A stretch of DNA of 64,000 bases from an uncultured Clostridia bacterium (GCA_934271265.1 CAKQRE010000026.1:124001-188000), one strand, 5' to 3'; positions 13,840 to 22,821 are shown, counted from the stretch's first letter. Made by a program: numbers and translations. The notes: generated by a model from the letters alone, not told the origin.

Positions 13840-15852
13840 GTGGAACTGACCGATATCAAAGGCATCAGCGACAAGCGCGCCGCCGATCTGAAAAAGGCGG
13901 GGGTGGAAACGGCGGAAGATCTCGTGCGGTTTTTTCCGAAAACCTACCTCGATCTGACGCATATCGTTCCGCTTGAAAAATGTTATCATAACGAATTTGT
14001 TCTGACGTACGGGAAAGTGACGGTCGCGCCGCGACCGTTTATCTCGGCGCGCCGCACGAAATGCGTGCGCGTTTACGCAGAACAGGGTGCAAGGACTTTT
14101 ACCGCCATCTGGTTCAACGCTCCTTATGTAACGGGGCAGTTGAAACCGGGTGGCGAATATCTTTTTTACGGGCGGGTGCAGAGTAAATTCGGCGGGCTTT
14201 CGCTGGTGAATCCCTCGTTCGAGCCGATGGATAACAACGTCCGCTTAAAAGGCATCGTGCCCGTATACCCCGCGAGGGGGTGTCTGACGCAGAAGTGCAT
14301 TCGAGACGCCGTTTCCGTCGCCTTGAAGTTTTTTCCGCCGCAGGAAGTGATCCCTTCTTATCTGATCAAAAAGTACGGGCTTACCCCTTTGGCGGATGCT
14401 TATCGGGAGATCCATTCGCCGACGGATTTTACGGCAAACCGCCTTGCCGCCGAGCGGATCGCCACGGAAGAATATTTTACCCTGATTTCCGCGTTCAAGT
14501 GGATCAAGGGGGATCGCCAGCAGGTCAGGATCAATTCCTACGGTTGTACGGCGGCGGATCTGAAGAGTTTTACCGCCCGTTTCGGGTTTGAGTTCACCGA
14601 CGGACAGAAAAAGGCGGTGAACGAGATCTATTCGGACATGACGGGTCCCCGCTCGATGAACCGCCTTTTACAGGGAGACGTAGGTAGCGGAAAAACGGCG
14701 GTTGCCCTGTGCGCGATCTATCTTGCGGTCAAAAGCGGGTATCAGGCGGTCATGCTTGCGCCGACGGAGATCCTGGCGGAACAGAACTTTGCTCTGGTAC
14801 GGAAATTCTTTCCGGAATATGAGTGCGCTTTTTTAAGCGGATCGCTGAAAGCGAAGGAAAAAAAGGCGATCAAACAGGGCATCTCGTCGGGAGAGACGAA
14901 GATCGTGGTCGGAACGCATGCCGTCCTGACGGACGACGTAACCTTTTATAATCTTTCTCTCTGCGTGTGCGACGAACAGCATCGCTTCGGCGTGGGGCAA
15001 AGAAGCGCTCTTGTGGCGAAAGGGATGATTCCGGACGTTCTCGTGATGAGCGCGACGCCCATTCCGAGAACCCTTTCCCTGATTTTTTACGGCGATCTCG
15101 ACGTTACGGAGATCACGGATAAGCCGAAAAACCGACTGCCGGTGCAGACGAACGTCGTGCCGGAACGTAAGTACGAAGGCATGATCGGGTTTCTTGCGAA
15201 AACGGTTGCGGAAGGCAGACAAGTATTCTGCGTCTGCCCGAAGATCGAAGAGGACGAAGAGGGAACGCTGATGTCCGTTACGGAACTTTTCGAGGAGTTG
15301 CAGGGGCGGTTGCCGTCCGTAAGAGTCGCCCTTCTTCACGGGAAAATGAAGGACGCTCAAAAAGCGGAAGTGATGGAAAAATTTAAACGGCACGAGACAG
15401 ACCTTCTTGTTTCCACCACGGTGGTGGAAGTCGGGATCGACGTGCCGAACGCCACCGTGATGGTGATCTACAACGCCGAGAGATTCGGGCTTTCCCAGCT
15501 CCATCAGCTCAGAGGGCGCGTCGGGAGAGGAAGCGATAAAAGCTACTGTTTTCTTTATACTTCGACGGACGACGAGAAGTCGCTTGAACGTCTCAAAGCT
15601 CTTTGCGAAAGCAACGACGGGTTCAAAATCGCCGAAAAAGACTTTGAAATGAGGGGAGGCGGGGATTTTCTCGGCACGCGGCAGAGCGGAAAATTCATCA
15701 GCGATATCGGCGGGCTCGGCTTTTCTCCTTCCGTGGTGTTCTTTGCAAAAAGACTCTGCGACGAGGCTTTTTCGCGTGCGGAGAATCTGCCGTCGCTGAA
15801 GATCGCGGCAATGAAAAAATACGAAAAACTGAAAGACGTCGCACTGAACTGA
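13840..15852 (+). CDS. recG: ATP-dependent DNA helicase RecG
   Basis: The Holliday-junction and replication-fork remodelling helicase RecG. GTG 13840 behind CGGAGGGA gives 670 residues; a longer frame from 13798 would include the ribosome-binding site and is rejected. An N-terminal HhH/wedge (OB) region is followed by a superfamily 2 motor with Walker A LLQGDVGSGKTAVA, motif II DEQHRFGVGQR, motif III MSATPIPRTL and motif VI QLRGRVGRG. The C-terminal TRG-type segment includes FEMRGGGDFLGTRQSG. Length and order are typical. It is the last gene of the yloU-fakA-recG group. Confidence 0.96.
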   Translation: MELTDIKGISDKRAADLKKAGVETAEDLVRFFPKTYLDLTHIVPLEKCYHNEFVLTYGKVTVAPRPFISARRTKCVRVYAEQGARTFTAIWFNAPYVTGQLKPGGEYLFYGRVQSKFGGLSLVNPSFEPMDNNVRLKGIVPVYPARGCLTQKCIRDAVSVALKFFPPQEVIPSYLIKKYGLTPLADAYREIHSPTDFTANRLAAERIATEEYFTLISAFKWIKGDRQQVRINSYGCTAADLKSFTARFGFEFTDGQKKAVNEIYSDMTGPRSMNRLLQGDVGSGKTAVALCAIYLAVKSGYQAVMLAPTEILAEQNFALVRKFFPEYECAFLSGSLKAKEKKAIKQGISSGETKIVVGTHAVLTDDVTFYNLSLCVCDEQHRFGVGQRSALVAKGMIPDVLVMSATPIPRTLSLIFYGDLDVTEITDKPKNRLPVQTNVVPERKYEGMIGFLAKTVAEGRQVFCVCPKIEEDEEGTLMSVTELFEELQGRLPSVRVALLHGKMKDAQKAEVMEKFKRHETDLLVSTTVVEVGIDVPNATVMVIYNAERFGLSQLHQLRGRVGRGSDKSYCFLYTSTDDEKSLERLKALCESNDGFKIAEKDFEMRGGGDFLGTRQSGKFISDIGGLGFSPSVVFFAKRLCDEAFSRAENLPSLKIAAMKKYEKLKDVALN

Positions 15853-15866
15853 CGGGTGTTTGTTTT

Positions 15867-15894
15867 TTGTTTTGTTATGACATAAAAATACAAT
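15867..15894 (+). promoter_or_regulatory. Candidate sigma-A promoter of the SGNH hydrolase gene
   Basis: TTGTTT (15867-15872), 16-base spacer, TACAAT (15889-15894), 43 bases before the start codon. Confidence 0.5.
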
Positions 15895-15937
15895 TCGCAT
15901 TGCGCGACGGGAAAGCGCGAAAAAAAAGAGGAAAAAA

Positions 15938-16705
15938 ATGGAATGTGATTTTAAAGAGAAAAACCCGACGGCGGAAAAGCCTGCTTACGGGGGAGAGTGC
16001 GCGATCTTTCGCCGCATAGGCTGCGTGGGAGATTCTCTTTCTTCCGGCGAGATCGAGATCGTGAACGGAGAAAAGAGATATTATCCCGATTTGTATGAGT
16101 ATTCCTGGGGACAATTTCTCGCCCGCGTTACGGGAGCCGTCGCATATAATTTCTCCCGCGGGGGAATGACGGCGAAAGAGATGCTCTCCGGCTGGGGAGA
16201 GAACAACGGGTGCTTCGATGAAACGAAAAAATGTCAGGCGTATATCGTCGCGCTCGGCGTGAACGATCTTTTCGGATTGAAACAGGAAGTCGGTACCGAA
16301 AAAGACGGTGGAACGGACAGAGAAACGTTTGCCCGCTATTATGCCGATCTTCTCGCGAAATACCGTTCGGTCGGACCGAACGCGAAGTTTTTTCTCGTTA
16401 CCATGCCGAGAGAAGAGAGCGACGGAGAGGACGCGAAAGCCCTGAAGGAGAAGCACGCCGCTCTTCTGCATGCGTTTGCCCGCTCTTTGCCGAACACGTA
16501 CGTGATCGACCTTTATCGCTACGCGCCCGTTTACGACGCGGCGTTTAAAAAGAGGTATTTTTATAACGGGCACATGAACGCGAGCGGATATCGCCTGACG
16601 GCGGAAACGTTGATCTCGTATATCCATTCGATCGTCTGCGCCCGTCCGGACGATTTTATCGACGTGCCGCTGATCGGGACGGAATATTACGATCTGCTTC
16701 CTTAA
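15938..16705 (+). CDS. SGNH/GDSL-family hydrolase, cytoplasmic
   Basis: A 255-residue SGNH-fold esterase or acyl hydrolase without a signal peptide. The four blocks are present: I, CVGDSLSSGE with the nucleophile serine; II, SRGGMTAKEM with the glycine; III, ALGVNDLFG with the asparagine; V, FYNGHMNASGY with the catalytic histidine. ATG 15938 follows AGAGGA. The substrate is unknown; relatives deacylate sugars or lipids. It stands between recG and mntP and appears to be transcribed from its own promoter. It is unrelated in architecture to the lipoprotein esterase at 28295. Confidence 0.85.
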   Translation: MECDFKEKNPTAEKPAYGGECAIFRRIGCVGDSLSSGEIEIVNGEKRYYPDLYEYSWGQFLARVTGAVAYNFSRGGMTAKEMLSGWGENNGCFDETKKCQAYIVALGVNDLFGLKQEVGTEKDGGTDRETFARYYADLLAKYRSVGPNAKFFLVTMPREESDGEDAKALKEKHAALLHAFARSLPNTYVIDLYRYAPVYDAAFKKRYFYNGHMNASGYRLTAETLISYIHSIVCARPDDFIDVPLIGTEYYDLLP

Positions 16706-16779
16706 ACCGGACGGCAGAGAGAAAAGGACCCGTGCCGAAACCATTGACGAAAAGACGGGCGGGAAAGGAATTGTTTGAT

Positions 16780-17349
16780 ATGGGTTTTGTCGAAATTTTG
16801 TTTCTGGCGGTCGGGCTTTCCATGGATGCCTTCGCCATTTCTATTTGTAAAGGTCTGTCCGTCGAAAAAATAAAACCGAAACATTATCTTGCGGTTGGCT
16901 TATGGTTCGGCGGATTTCAGATGCTGATGCCTGCGATCGGCTTTCTGCTGGGAAGTGCGTTCGAGCGGTTTGTCGGCGCGGTCGACCACTGGATCGCTTT
17001 CGGTCTTCTCGGTCTTCTCGGGATCAATATGCTCAGGGAAGCTTTTTCAAAGGAAGAGCCGAAGCCGGACGCGTCCTTCGGATTTAAGGCGATGCTCGTT
17101 CTTTCCGTTGCGGACAGCATCGACGCATTGGCGGCGGGCGTGTCTTTTGCTTTTGTCGATAAAGGGAATATCGTTCTCACGATCGCCCTGATCGGAGTTA
17201 CCACGTTTCTCTTTTCCTGCGCCGGACTTAAGATCGGAAACGTGTTCGGTTTGCGCTTTAAAAAGCGGGCGGAGATCGTCGGCGGGGTCATTCTTATCCT
17301 GCTCGGGATCAAGATCCTTCTTTCCGATCTCGGCGTTCTGCCTTTTTAA
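16780..17349 (+). CDS. mntP: Manganese efflux pump MntP
   Basis: A small membrane exporter of Mn2+ of the MntP (YebN) family. It has 190 residues from ATG 16780, with about six transmembrane segments in two related halves. The family signatures appear in both: LAVGLSMDAFAISICKG near the N-terminus and LSVADSIDALAAGVSFAF in the second half, each with the membrane-embedded aspartate. An upstream in-frame GTG (16732) would add 16 basic residues; the shorter start matches the family. There is no room for a yybP-ykoY manganese riboswitch, as only 74 bases separate it from the preceding gene. A terminator follows. Confidence 0.92.
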   Translation: MGFVEILFLAVGLSMDAFAISICKGLSVEKIKPKHYLAVGLWFGGFQMLMPAIGFLLGSAFERFVGAVDHWIAFGLLGLLGINMLREAFSKEEPKPDASFGFKAMLVLSVADSIDALAAGVSFAFVDKGNIVLTIALIGVTTFLFSCAGLKIGNVFGLRFKKRAEIVGGVILILLGIKILLSDLGVLPF

Positions 17350-17386
17350 ATTCCGTTTCGTTAATAAAAACAAGAGAAAATAAGAT

Positions 17387-17419
17387 GCGGGTTGCAATTT
17401 GCGGATTGCGCCCGTTTTT
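17387..17419 (+). terminator. Intrinsic terminator after mntP
   Basis: CGGG-TT-GCAAT pairs with ATTGC-G-CCCG around TTGCGG, followed by five T at 17415-17419. Confidence 0.65.
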
Positions 17420-17535
17420 CGTTTTCGTTTTGCTTCGGAAGTCTCGTTTCCTGGGGAATGGCGACTGCAAAGGGCGGATATGAAAAAAATTTCTTCGGAT
17501 TTTCTCTGTTTTCATGAATATTTGCATAAAAAAAG

Positions 17536-17564
17536 TTGACTACGGCAATAAAAAATGTTACAAT
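17536..17564 (+). promoter_or_regulatory. Sigma-A promoter of the str operon
   Basis: TTGACT (17536-17541), 17-base spacer, TACAAT (17559-17564). The resulting leader before rpsL is about 165 bases and contains a TCTCG/CGAGA hairpin followed by a short T run near 17600, which may attenuate transcription. Confidence 0.8.
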
Positions 17565-17738
17565 AAACGAGATAATGGTCTCGGAATGCGAGATAAGGCT
17601 TTTTTATGCCCGAATTTCCTTCCGGTAAAAGGTTTTCGCCCTTTCCCGGCGGAATTCCGCCGTTATCGGTCAGATCGCTTTCTTTAAACGGGTTAGGGTC
17701 CGTTTTCAGAATATTCCATTAAAATAAGGAGGTAAAAA

Positions 17739-18110
17739 ATGCCAACCATCAACCAGCTCATCAAACAGGGCAGAGTTACGGCGAAGGAAAAGAGCAAAGC
17801 TCCCATCATGGAGAATTGCCCGCAGAAGAGAGGCGTATGCCTTTCCGTTACCACCACTTCCCCCAAGAAGCCTAACTCCGCGCTTCGTAAGATCGCAAGA
17901 GTTCGCTTGACGAACAAGCAGGAAGGTACCATCTATATTCCCGGCGAAGGTCACAACCTTCAGGAACACAGCTCGGTGCTCATCCGCGGCGGAAGAGTCA
18001 GAGATTTGCCCGGCGTAAGATATCACATCATCCGCGGCACGCTCGATACCGCAGGCGTTGCGAAGAGAAAACAGGCAAGAAGCAAATACGGCGCGAAACG
18101 CCCCAAATAA
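17739..18110 (+). CDS. rpsL: 30S ribosomal protein S12
   Basis: Small-subunit protein S12, 123 residues, which monitors decoding in the A site. The conserved loops are intact: TTTSPKKPNSALRKIARVRL (Lys43-Lys44) and GGRVRDLPGVRYH. Residue 88 is Arg, encoded AGA, where most bacteria have Lys (GGRVKDLPGVRYH). Lys-to-Arg at this position is a known streptomycin-resistance change in Mycobacterium tuberculosis (K88R) and Escherichia coli (K87R). AAGGAGG precedes the ATG. It is the first gene of the str operon. Confidence 0.98.
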   Translation: MPTINQLIKQGRVTAKEKSKAPIMENCPQKRGVCLSVTTTSPKKPNSALRKIARVRLTNKQEGTIYIPGEGHNLQEHSSVLIRGGRVRDLPGVRYHIIRGTLDTAGVAKRKQARSKYGAKRPK

Positions 18111-18130
18111 TTGTCTGAAGATTTGTTTTT

Positions 18131-18260
18131 GAATCCGCAACGGGATTCACACTTTTATCCTACTTATCGGAAATTCTGAAAACGCTCGAAAAGTAGGCAG
18201 TACGGCAATTCGATTGCCGGAAGGTTCGCACCGCCCTATGGCGGAAGGCGATAGCTGTAC
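18131..18260 (+). ncRNA. Structured rpsL-rpsG spacer, candidate S7 regulatory RNA
   Basis: The 190-base spacer holds several hairpins: GAATCC/GGATTC (18131-18148), CTACTT/AAGTAG (18160-18196), GGCAAT/ATTGCC (18204-18218) and CCGCC/GGCGG (18231-18244). The last two are enclosed by GTAC/GTAC (18200 and 18257). In E. coli S7 binds the rpsL-rpsG spacer to control its own synthesis; a similar role here is inference from position and structure. Confidence 0.45.
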
Positions 18261-18301
18261 CGGGTTTTAATTACCCTAAAATTTTAAAGGAGGACAAACA
18301 T

Positions 18302-18772
18302 ATGCCAAGAAGAGGTAACGTCCCGAAGAGAGACGTTCTGCCCGATCCTATCTACGGCAATAAAGTGGTTACCAAGCTCATCAACCAGGTAATGCTCGAC
18401 GGCAAGAAAGGAACGGCGCAGACTATCGTTTACGACGCGCTTGCAAAAGCTCAGGCTAAGCTCGGCGTCGAACCGATGGACATATTTAATCAGGTCATGA
18501 ACAACGTAATGCCCCTTCTCGAAGTAAAAGCGAGAAGAGTCGGGGGATCCAACTATCAGGTTCCTATCGAAATCAGACCCGAAAGAAGACAGACGCTTGC
18601 GATCCGTTGGATCGTGGCGAGCGCGAGAAAGAGATCGGACAGAGATATGAGCAACAAGCTTGCTTCCGAGCTCATGGACGCGTATAACAACACCGGCGGC
18701 GCTGTCAAGAAGAAAGAAGACACGCACAGAATGGCGGAAGCAAACAAAGCGTTTGCCCACTATCGTTGGTAA
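18302..18772 (+). CDS. rpsG: 30S ribosomal protein S7
   Basis: Primary 16S rRNA-binding protein S7, 156 residues, the usual length. MPRRGNVPKRDVLPDPIYGN and RRVGGSNYQVPIEIRPERRQ are diagnostic. AAGGAGGACAAAC precedes the ATG. It is 12 bases before fusA, within the rpsL-rpsG-fusA-tuf order. Confidence 0.98.
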   Translation: MPRRGNVPKRDVLPDPIYGNKVVTKLINQVMLDGKKGTAQTIVYDALAKAQAKLGVEPMDIFNQVMNNVMPLLEVKARRVGGSNYQVPIEIRPERRQTLAIRWIVASARKRSDRDMSNKLASELMDAYNNTGGAVKKKEDTHRMAEANKAFAHYRW

Positions 18773-18784
18773 CGGGAGACACTT

Positions 18785-20872
18785 ATGCCGAGACAATTTG
18801 ATTTATACCATACAAGAAATATCGGTATCATGGCTCACATCGATGCCGGCAAGACGACCACGACCGAGCGTATCCTTTTCTACACCGGAAAAACGCATAA
18901 ACTCGGCGAGGTTCACGACGGTGCCGCTACGATGGACTTCATGGTACAGGAGCAGGAAAGAGGTATCACGATCTGCTCCGCCGCTACGACCTGCTTCTGG
19001 AAAGGAAACAGGATCAACATCATCGATACGCCGGGACACGTCGACTTCACGGTTGAAGTAGAAAGATCCCTCCGCGTTCTCGACGGTGCCGTCGCGACGT
19101 TCTGCGCGAAGGGCGGTGTAGAACCTCAGTCCGAAACTGTCTGGAGACAGGCGGACAAGTACCACGTTCCCCGTATCGCATACGTCAACAAAATGGATAT
19201 CAACGGCGCAAACTTCGAAAACGCCGTGCAGATGATGAGAGACAGACTGAAGGCAAACGCTATGCCTATCTGCCTTCCCATCGGTAAGGAAGATACCTTC
19301 TGCGGAATTATCGACCTTGTAGCAAACGATTCCATTATTTATCACGACGATCTCGGTAAAGATTTCACCGTAGGACCGATTCCCGCCGAATATGCCGACA
19401 AGGCAGCGGAAGCGAGAGCGGCACTGATGGAAGCCTGCGCGGAGCAGGACGACGCTTTGATGGAGAAATTCTTCGAAACGGGCGAACTTTCCGTAGACGA
19501 AATGAAGTCGGCGCTGCGTAAAGGCACGATCTCGATGGCTATCGTTCCCGTGCTTTGCGGATCCAGCTATAAAAACAGAGGCGTTCAGCACCTGCTCGAC
19601 GCTATCGTCGATTACCTGCCCAGCCCGATCGACGTCGACCACGTTAAGGGCGTCAACCCCGACACGGGCAAAGAAGAAGTCAGAAAGACGGACGACGAAG
19701 AACCGTTTGCCGGTCTTGCGTTCAAGATCGTTGCCGATCCGTTCGTCGGAAAACTCGCGTTCTTCCGCGTGTACTCCGGTGTTCTGACCGCAGGTTCTTA
19801 CGTGTATAACTCCACGAAGGAGAAGAAAGAAAGAGTCGGAAGACTTCTTCTGATGCACGCTAACCACAGAGAGGAAATCGACGAGATCTATTCCGGAGAT
19901 ATCTGCGCGATCGTAGGTCTTAAAGACACGACGACGGGCGATACCCTCTGCGACGAAGATCATCCGATCATTCTCGAGAACATGGAATTCCCCGAACCCG
20001 TTATTCAGGTAGCGATCGAGCCCAAGACGAAAGCCGGTCAGGAAAAAATGACCCTCGCTCTTCTCAAGCTCGCCGAGGAAGACCCCACGTTCAAATTCTA
20101 TACCGATAAAGAAACGGGACAGACGATCATCGCCGGCATGGGCGAACTTCACCTCGAAATTATCGTCGACAGACTTCTGCGCGAATTCAAGGTAGAAGCT
20201 ACCGTCGGTAAGCCGCAGGTTTCCTACAAAGAGACCTTCAGAAAAGCGGTCGAAGCCGAAGGTATGTATAAGAGACAGTCCGGCGGTAAAGGTCAGTACG
20301 GTCACTGCCGCGTCAGATTCGAACCCCTCGAACCCGGTTCGGGCTTCGTTTTCGAAGACGAAACGGTCGGCGGATCCATTCCGAAGGAATATATCGAACC
20401 CGTCAGAAAGGGTATCGAAGAAGCTTCGAAAAACGGTTTCCTTGCCGGATACGAAATGGTCGATTTCAAAGCGACGGTTTACGACGGTTCTTACCACGAA
20501 GTCGACTCGTCCGAAATGGCGTTCAAGATCGCAGGTTCTCTTGCTTTCAAAGACGGCATGAAGAGAGCGAACCCCGTTCTTCTCGAACCTATCATGAAGG
20601 TTGAGATCGTTACTCCGGAAGATTACTTCGGCGATCTGATGGGAAGCGTTTCCTCGAAGAGAGGTACGATCCTCGGTACGGAGGACAGAAACGGCTCTAA
20701 GGTCATCGATTCTTACGTTCCCCTTTCCGAAATGTTCGGTTATGCGACCGACCTGAGATCGAGAACGCAGGGCAGAGGACAGTTCACAATGCAGTTTGAC
20801 CACTTCTCGGAATGCCCGAAGTCCATTGCGGAAAAGATCATCGGCGAAAGAGCGGTCAAGCACGAAGACTGA
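18785..20872 (+). CDS. fusA: Elongation factor G
   Basis: Translocase EF-G, 695 residues. G1 is AHIDAGKTTTTERI, switch II DTPGHVDFTVEVERSLRVLD, and G4 NKMDI. Domains II-V follow in normal order, with GMGELHLEIIVDRLLREFKV in domain III and the YKRQSGGKGQYGHCRV segment of domain IV. It is the translational neighbour of rpsG. Codon use is strongly biased, as expected for a highly expressed gene. A long reverse-strand frame across it is a shadow. Confidence 0.98.
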   Translation: MPRQFDLYHTRNIGIMAHIDAGKTTTTERILFYTGKTHKLGEVHDGAATMDFMVQEQERGITICSAATTCFWKGNRINIIDTPGHVDFTVEVERSLRVLDGAVATFCAKGGVEPQSETVWRQADKYHVPRIAYVNKMDINGANFENAVQMMRDRLKANAMPICLPIGKEDTFCGIIDLVANDSIIYHDDLGKDFTVGPIPAEYADKAAEARAALMEACAEQDDALMEKFFETGELSVDEMKSALRKGTISMAIVPVLCGSSYKNRGVQHLLDAIVDYLPSPIDVDHVKGVNPDTGKEEVRKTDDEEPFAGLAFKIVADPFVGKLAFFRVYSGVLTAGSYVYNSTKEKKERVGRLLLMHANHREEIDEIYSGDICAIVGLKDTTTGDTLCDEDHPIILENMEFPEPVIQVAIEPKTKAGQEKMTLALLKLAEEDPTFKFYTDKETGQTIIAGMGELHLEIIVDRLLREFKVEATVGKPQVSYKETFRKAVEAEGMYKRQSGGKGQYGHCRVRFEPLEPGSGFVFEDETVGGSIPKEYIEPVRKGIEEASKNGFLAGYEMVDFKATVYDGSYHEVDSSEMAFKIAGSLAFKDGMKRANPVLLEPIMKVEIVTPEDYFGDLMGSVSSKRGTILGTEDRNGSKVIDSYVPLSEMFGYATDLRSRTQGRGQFTMQFDHFSECPKSIAEKIIGERAVKHED

Positions 20873-21076
20873 TAAATCGAAATTCGTTTACTTTTCGTTC
20901 GTTATTCCGGAAATGCGTTTTCGGAATAACGGCGTAAAACCGCCGGTAATACCGGCAACCGCCGCGCATGCGGGAAACGATGCGTAAATTCAATTATTTT
21001 ATCGCTTTCGAGTAAAGCGGTACGGTAATACAAAAAAAATTAAAATAAAAACAAATTTTATCGGAGGAAACAAACA
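20873..21076 (+). other. fusA-tuf spacer with stem-loop
   Basis: CGTTATTCCG (20900-20909) pairs with CGGAATAACG (20922-20931) in a 10-bp hairpin without a T run. A smaller GCCGGTA/TACCGGC palindrome follows, and CGCTTT/AAAGCG lies near 21003. No clear promoter is visible, so tuf is probably read from upstream, with the hairpins affecting processing or stability. GGAGGAAACAAACA precedes tuf. Confidence 0.5.
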
Positions 21077-22297
21077 ATGGCAAAAGCTAAATTTGACAGA
21101 AGCAAGCCGCACGTAAACATCGGAACGATCGGCCACGTTGACCACGGCAAGACCACGCTTACCGCTGCTATCACCATGACGATGGCTGCGAAGGGCGATG
21201 CGGAAGCTATGAGATATGACCAGATCGATAAGGCTCCCGAAGAGAAGGCAAGAGGTATCACGATCAACACCGCGCACGTCGAATATCAGACCGACAAGAG
21301 ACACTATGCTCACGTTGACTGCCCGGGACACGCGGACTACGTTAAGAACATGATCACCGGCGCCGCTCAGATGGACGGTGCTATCCTCGTTGTTGCCGCT
21401 ACCGACGGTCCGATGCCGCAGACCAGAGAACACATTCTTCTTGCTCGTCAGGTCGGCGTTCCCTACATCATCGTATTCCTTAACAAGTGCGATCAGGTAG
21501 ACGATCCCGAACTTCTCGAACTCGTTGAAATGGAGGTCAGAGGACTTCTTGACGAGTACGGATTCCCCGGCGACACGACCCCCATCATCAAGGGTTCGGC
21601 TCTGAAAGCTCTTGAAAAAGCTTCGAGCGGTTGCTCCAAAGAAGAGATCCTTGCTTCTCCCGAATGCAAATGCATCCTTGAACTTATGGACGCTATCGAC
21701 AGCTACATTCCGACCCCGGAAAGAGACGATGCGAAGCCGTTCCTTCTTCCTGTCGAAGACGTGTTCACGATCTCCGGTCGTGGTACCGTTGCTACGGGCA
21801 GAGTTGAAAGAGGCGTAGCTCACGTCGGCGATCCCGTTGAAATCATCGGTCTTCAGGAAAAGCCCTCCACTTCCGTCATCACGGGTCTTGAAATGTTCAG
21901 AAAGAGCCTTGACGAAGCTATGGCAGGCGATAACGTAGGCGCACTTCTTCGTGGTATCGACAGAAGCGGTATCGAAAGAGGTCAGGTTATCGCGAAACCC
22001 GGCACGGTGAAAGCTCACACCGAGTTCAGCGGTCAGGTTTACGTTCTGACCAAAGAAGAAGGCGGCCGTCACACCCCGTTCTTCAACAACTACAGACCTC
22101 AGTTCTATTTCAGAACGACGGACGTTACGGGAACCATCAAACTTCCCGAAGGCGTTGAAATGGTTATGCCCGGCGACCACATCACGATCGACGTTACCCT
22201 CATCACTCCTATCGCTTGCGAAGAAGGTTTGAGATTCGCTATTCGTGAAGGCGGCAGAACGGTAGGATCCGGCGTCGTTTCCAAGATCATTAAATAA
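21077..22297 (+). CDS. tuf: Elongation factor Tu
   Basis: EF-Tu, 406 residues, which delivers aminoacyl-tRNA to the ribosome. N-terminal GTPase motifs: GHVDHGKTTLTAAIT, DCPGHADYVKNMITGAAQMD and NKCDQVDDPELL. Domains II and III are complete, with the closing GGRTVGSGVVSKIIK. It is the last gene of the str operon and is followed by a strong terminator. Codon bias is extreme, as expected. Confidence 0.98.
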   Translation: MAKAKFDRSKPHVNIGTIGHVDHGKTTLTAAITMTMAAKGDAEAMRYDQIDKAPEEKARGITINTAHVEYQTDKRHYAHVDCPGHADYVKNMITGAAQMDGAILVVAATDGPMPQTREHILLARQVGVPYIIVFLNKCDQVDDPELLELVEMEVRGLLDEYGFPGDTTPIIKGSALKALEKASSGCSKEEILASPECKCILELMDAIDSYIPTPERDDAKPFLLPVEDVFTISGRGTVATGRVERGVAHVGDPVEIIGLQEKPSTSVITGLEMFRKSLDEAMAGDNVGALLRGIDRSGIERGQVIAKPGTVKAHTEFSGQVYVLTKEEGGRHTPFFNNYRPQFYFRTTDVTGTIKLPEGVEMVMPGDHITIDVTLITPIACEEGLRFAIREGGRTVGSGVVSKIIK

Positions 22298-22316
22298 TTC
22301 CCCTTTTCGGGTAATC

Positions 22317-22350
22317 GAAAAGCGTTGCGGAAGTATCCGCAGCGCTTTTT
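22317..22350 (+). terminator. Terminator of the str operon
   Basis: AAAGCGTTGCGGA and TCCGCAGCGCTTT form a 13-bp stem with one G-U pair around AGTA, ending in a T run (22346-22350). Confidence 0.9.
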
Positions 22351-22428
22351 GTCGTTGAGAAATTTATTGGCTCAATGTTAAATGTTGAGATGTGGAATTG
22401 AAAGCAGGCTTAAAAATAAATGGGTGTT

Positions 22429-22464
22429 ATGCCGGGCAAGGTTCGTATTATTCTTGCCCGGCAT
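22429..22464. repeat. Palindromic REP-like element
   Basis: ATGCCGGGCAAG and CTTGCCCGGCAT are perfect 12-base inverted repeats around a 12-base loop, GTTCGTATTATT. The reverse complement of most of it recurs at 10896-10925, loop included. A partial arm (ATGCCGGGCA) also occurs near 260. Confidence 0.75.
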
Positions 22465-22472
22465 ACCATATA

Positions 22473-22538
22473 ACCATGTGCCATGTCATTCTGATCCCAC
22501 CTCTTGCGCGGCTTATGAAGAATCTCAAGGCACATGGT
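22473..22538 (+). repeat. Hairpin repeat, copy 1
   Basis: Perfect outer arms ACCATGTGCC / GGCACATGGT enclose the shared core GTCATTCTGATCCC...GAAGAATCTC. It belongs to the cluster of six between tuf and cysK. The region 22351-23137 contains no gene that I can support. Confidence 0.75.
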
Positions 22539-22561
22539 TATTTTCGGAAATTGAAACGTTT

Positions 22562-22596
22562 CTTGCCATTCTCAGATCTTTCGGAAGTCGGGCAAG
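22562..22596 (+). repeat. Hairpin repeat, copy 2 (degraded)
   Basis: CTTGCC and GGCAAG arms enclose a shortened core, CATTCTCAGATCTTTCGG. It resembles the other copies but has lost part of the core. Confidence 0.45.
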
Positions 22597-22616
22597 GGGG
22601 CAGTGATGACAAAATG

Positions 22617-22682
22617 AAAACCTTTCTTGTCATTCTGACCCGGCACGCCTGACGGGCTCAGGAAGAATCTGAGAAAGGTTTT
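22617..22682 (+). repeat. Hairpin repeat, copy 3
   Basis: Perfect outer arms AAAACCTTTCT / AGAAAGGTTTT enclose the core TGTCATTCTGACCC...GAAGAATCTG. The arms differ completely from those of copy 1 but are again fully complementary to each other. Confidence 0.75.
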
Positions 22683-22735
22683 GAATTATAATTATGAAAT
22701 TTCCCGGTTAAAAACTCGGTTAAACAGAAAACGAT

Positions 22736-22793
22736 ACGCACCGTCATCCTCATCCCGCCGCTTGACGGGCCGATGAAGGATCCCGGGACGTAT
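22736..22793 (+). repeat. Hairpin repeat, copy 4
   Basis: Core CGTCATCCTCATCCCGCCGC, then TTGACGGGCCGATGAAGGAT. ATCCTCATC pairs with GATGAAGGAT and CCCG with CGGG. No long perfect outer arms are present. The core is nearly identical to that of copy 6. Confidence 0.65.
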
Positions 22794-22821
22794 TCGCAAA
22801 ATGCAACCGAAGAGAAAAGAA

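Noticed and set aside
16706..16779. Looked for a yybP-ykoY manganese riboswitch before mntP
   Set aside because: The gap is only 74 bases and contains none of the conserved aptamer elements.
18803..20863. Open frame of 686 codons on the minus strand opposite fusA
   Set aside because: It mirrors the strongly biased codons of fusA; it has no homology I recognise and no ribosome-binding site.
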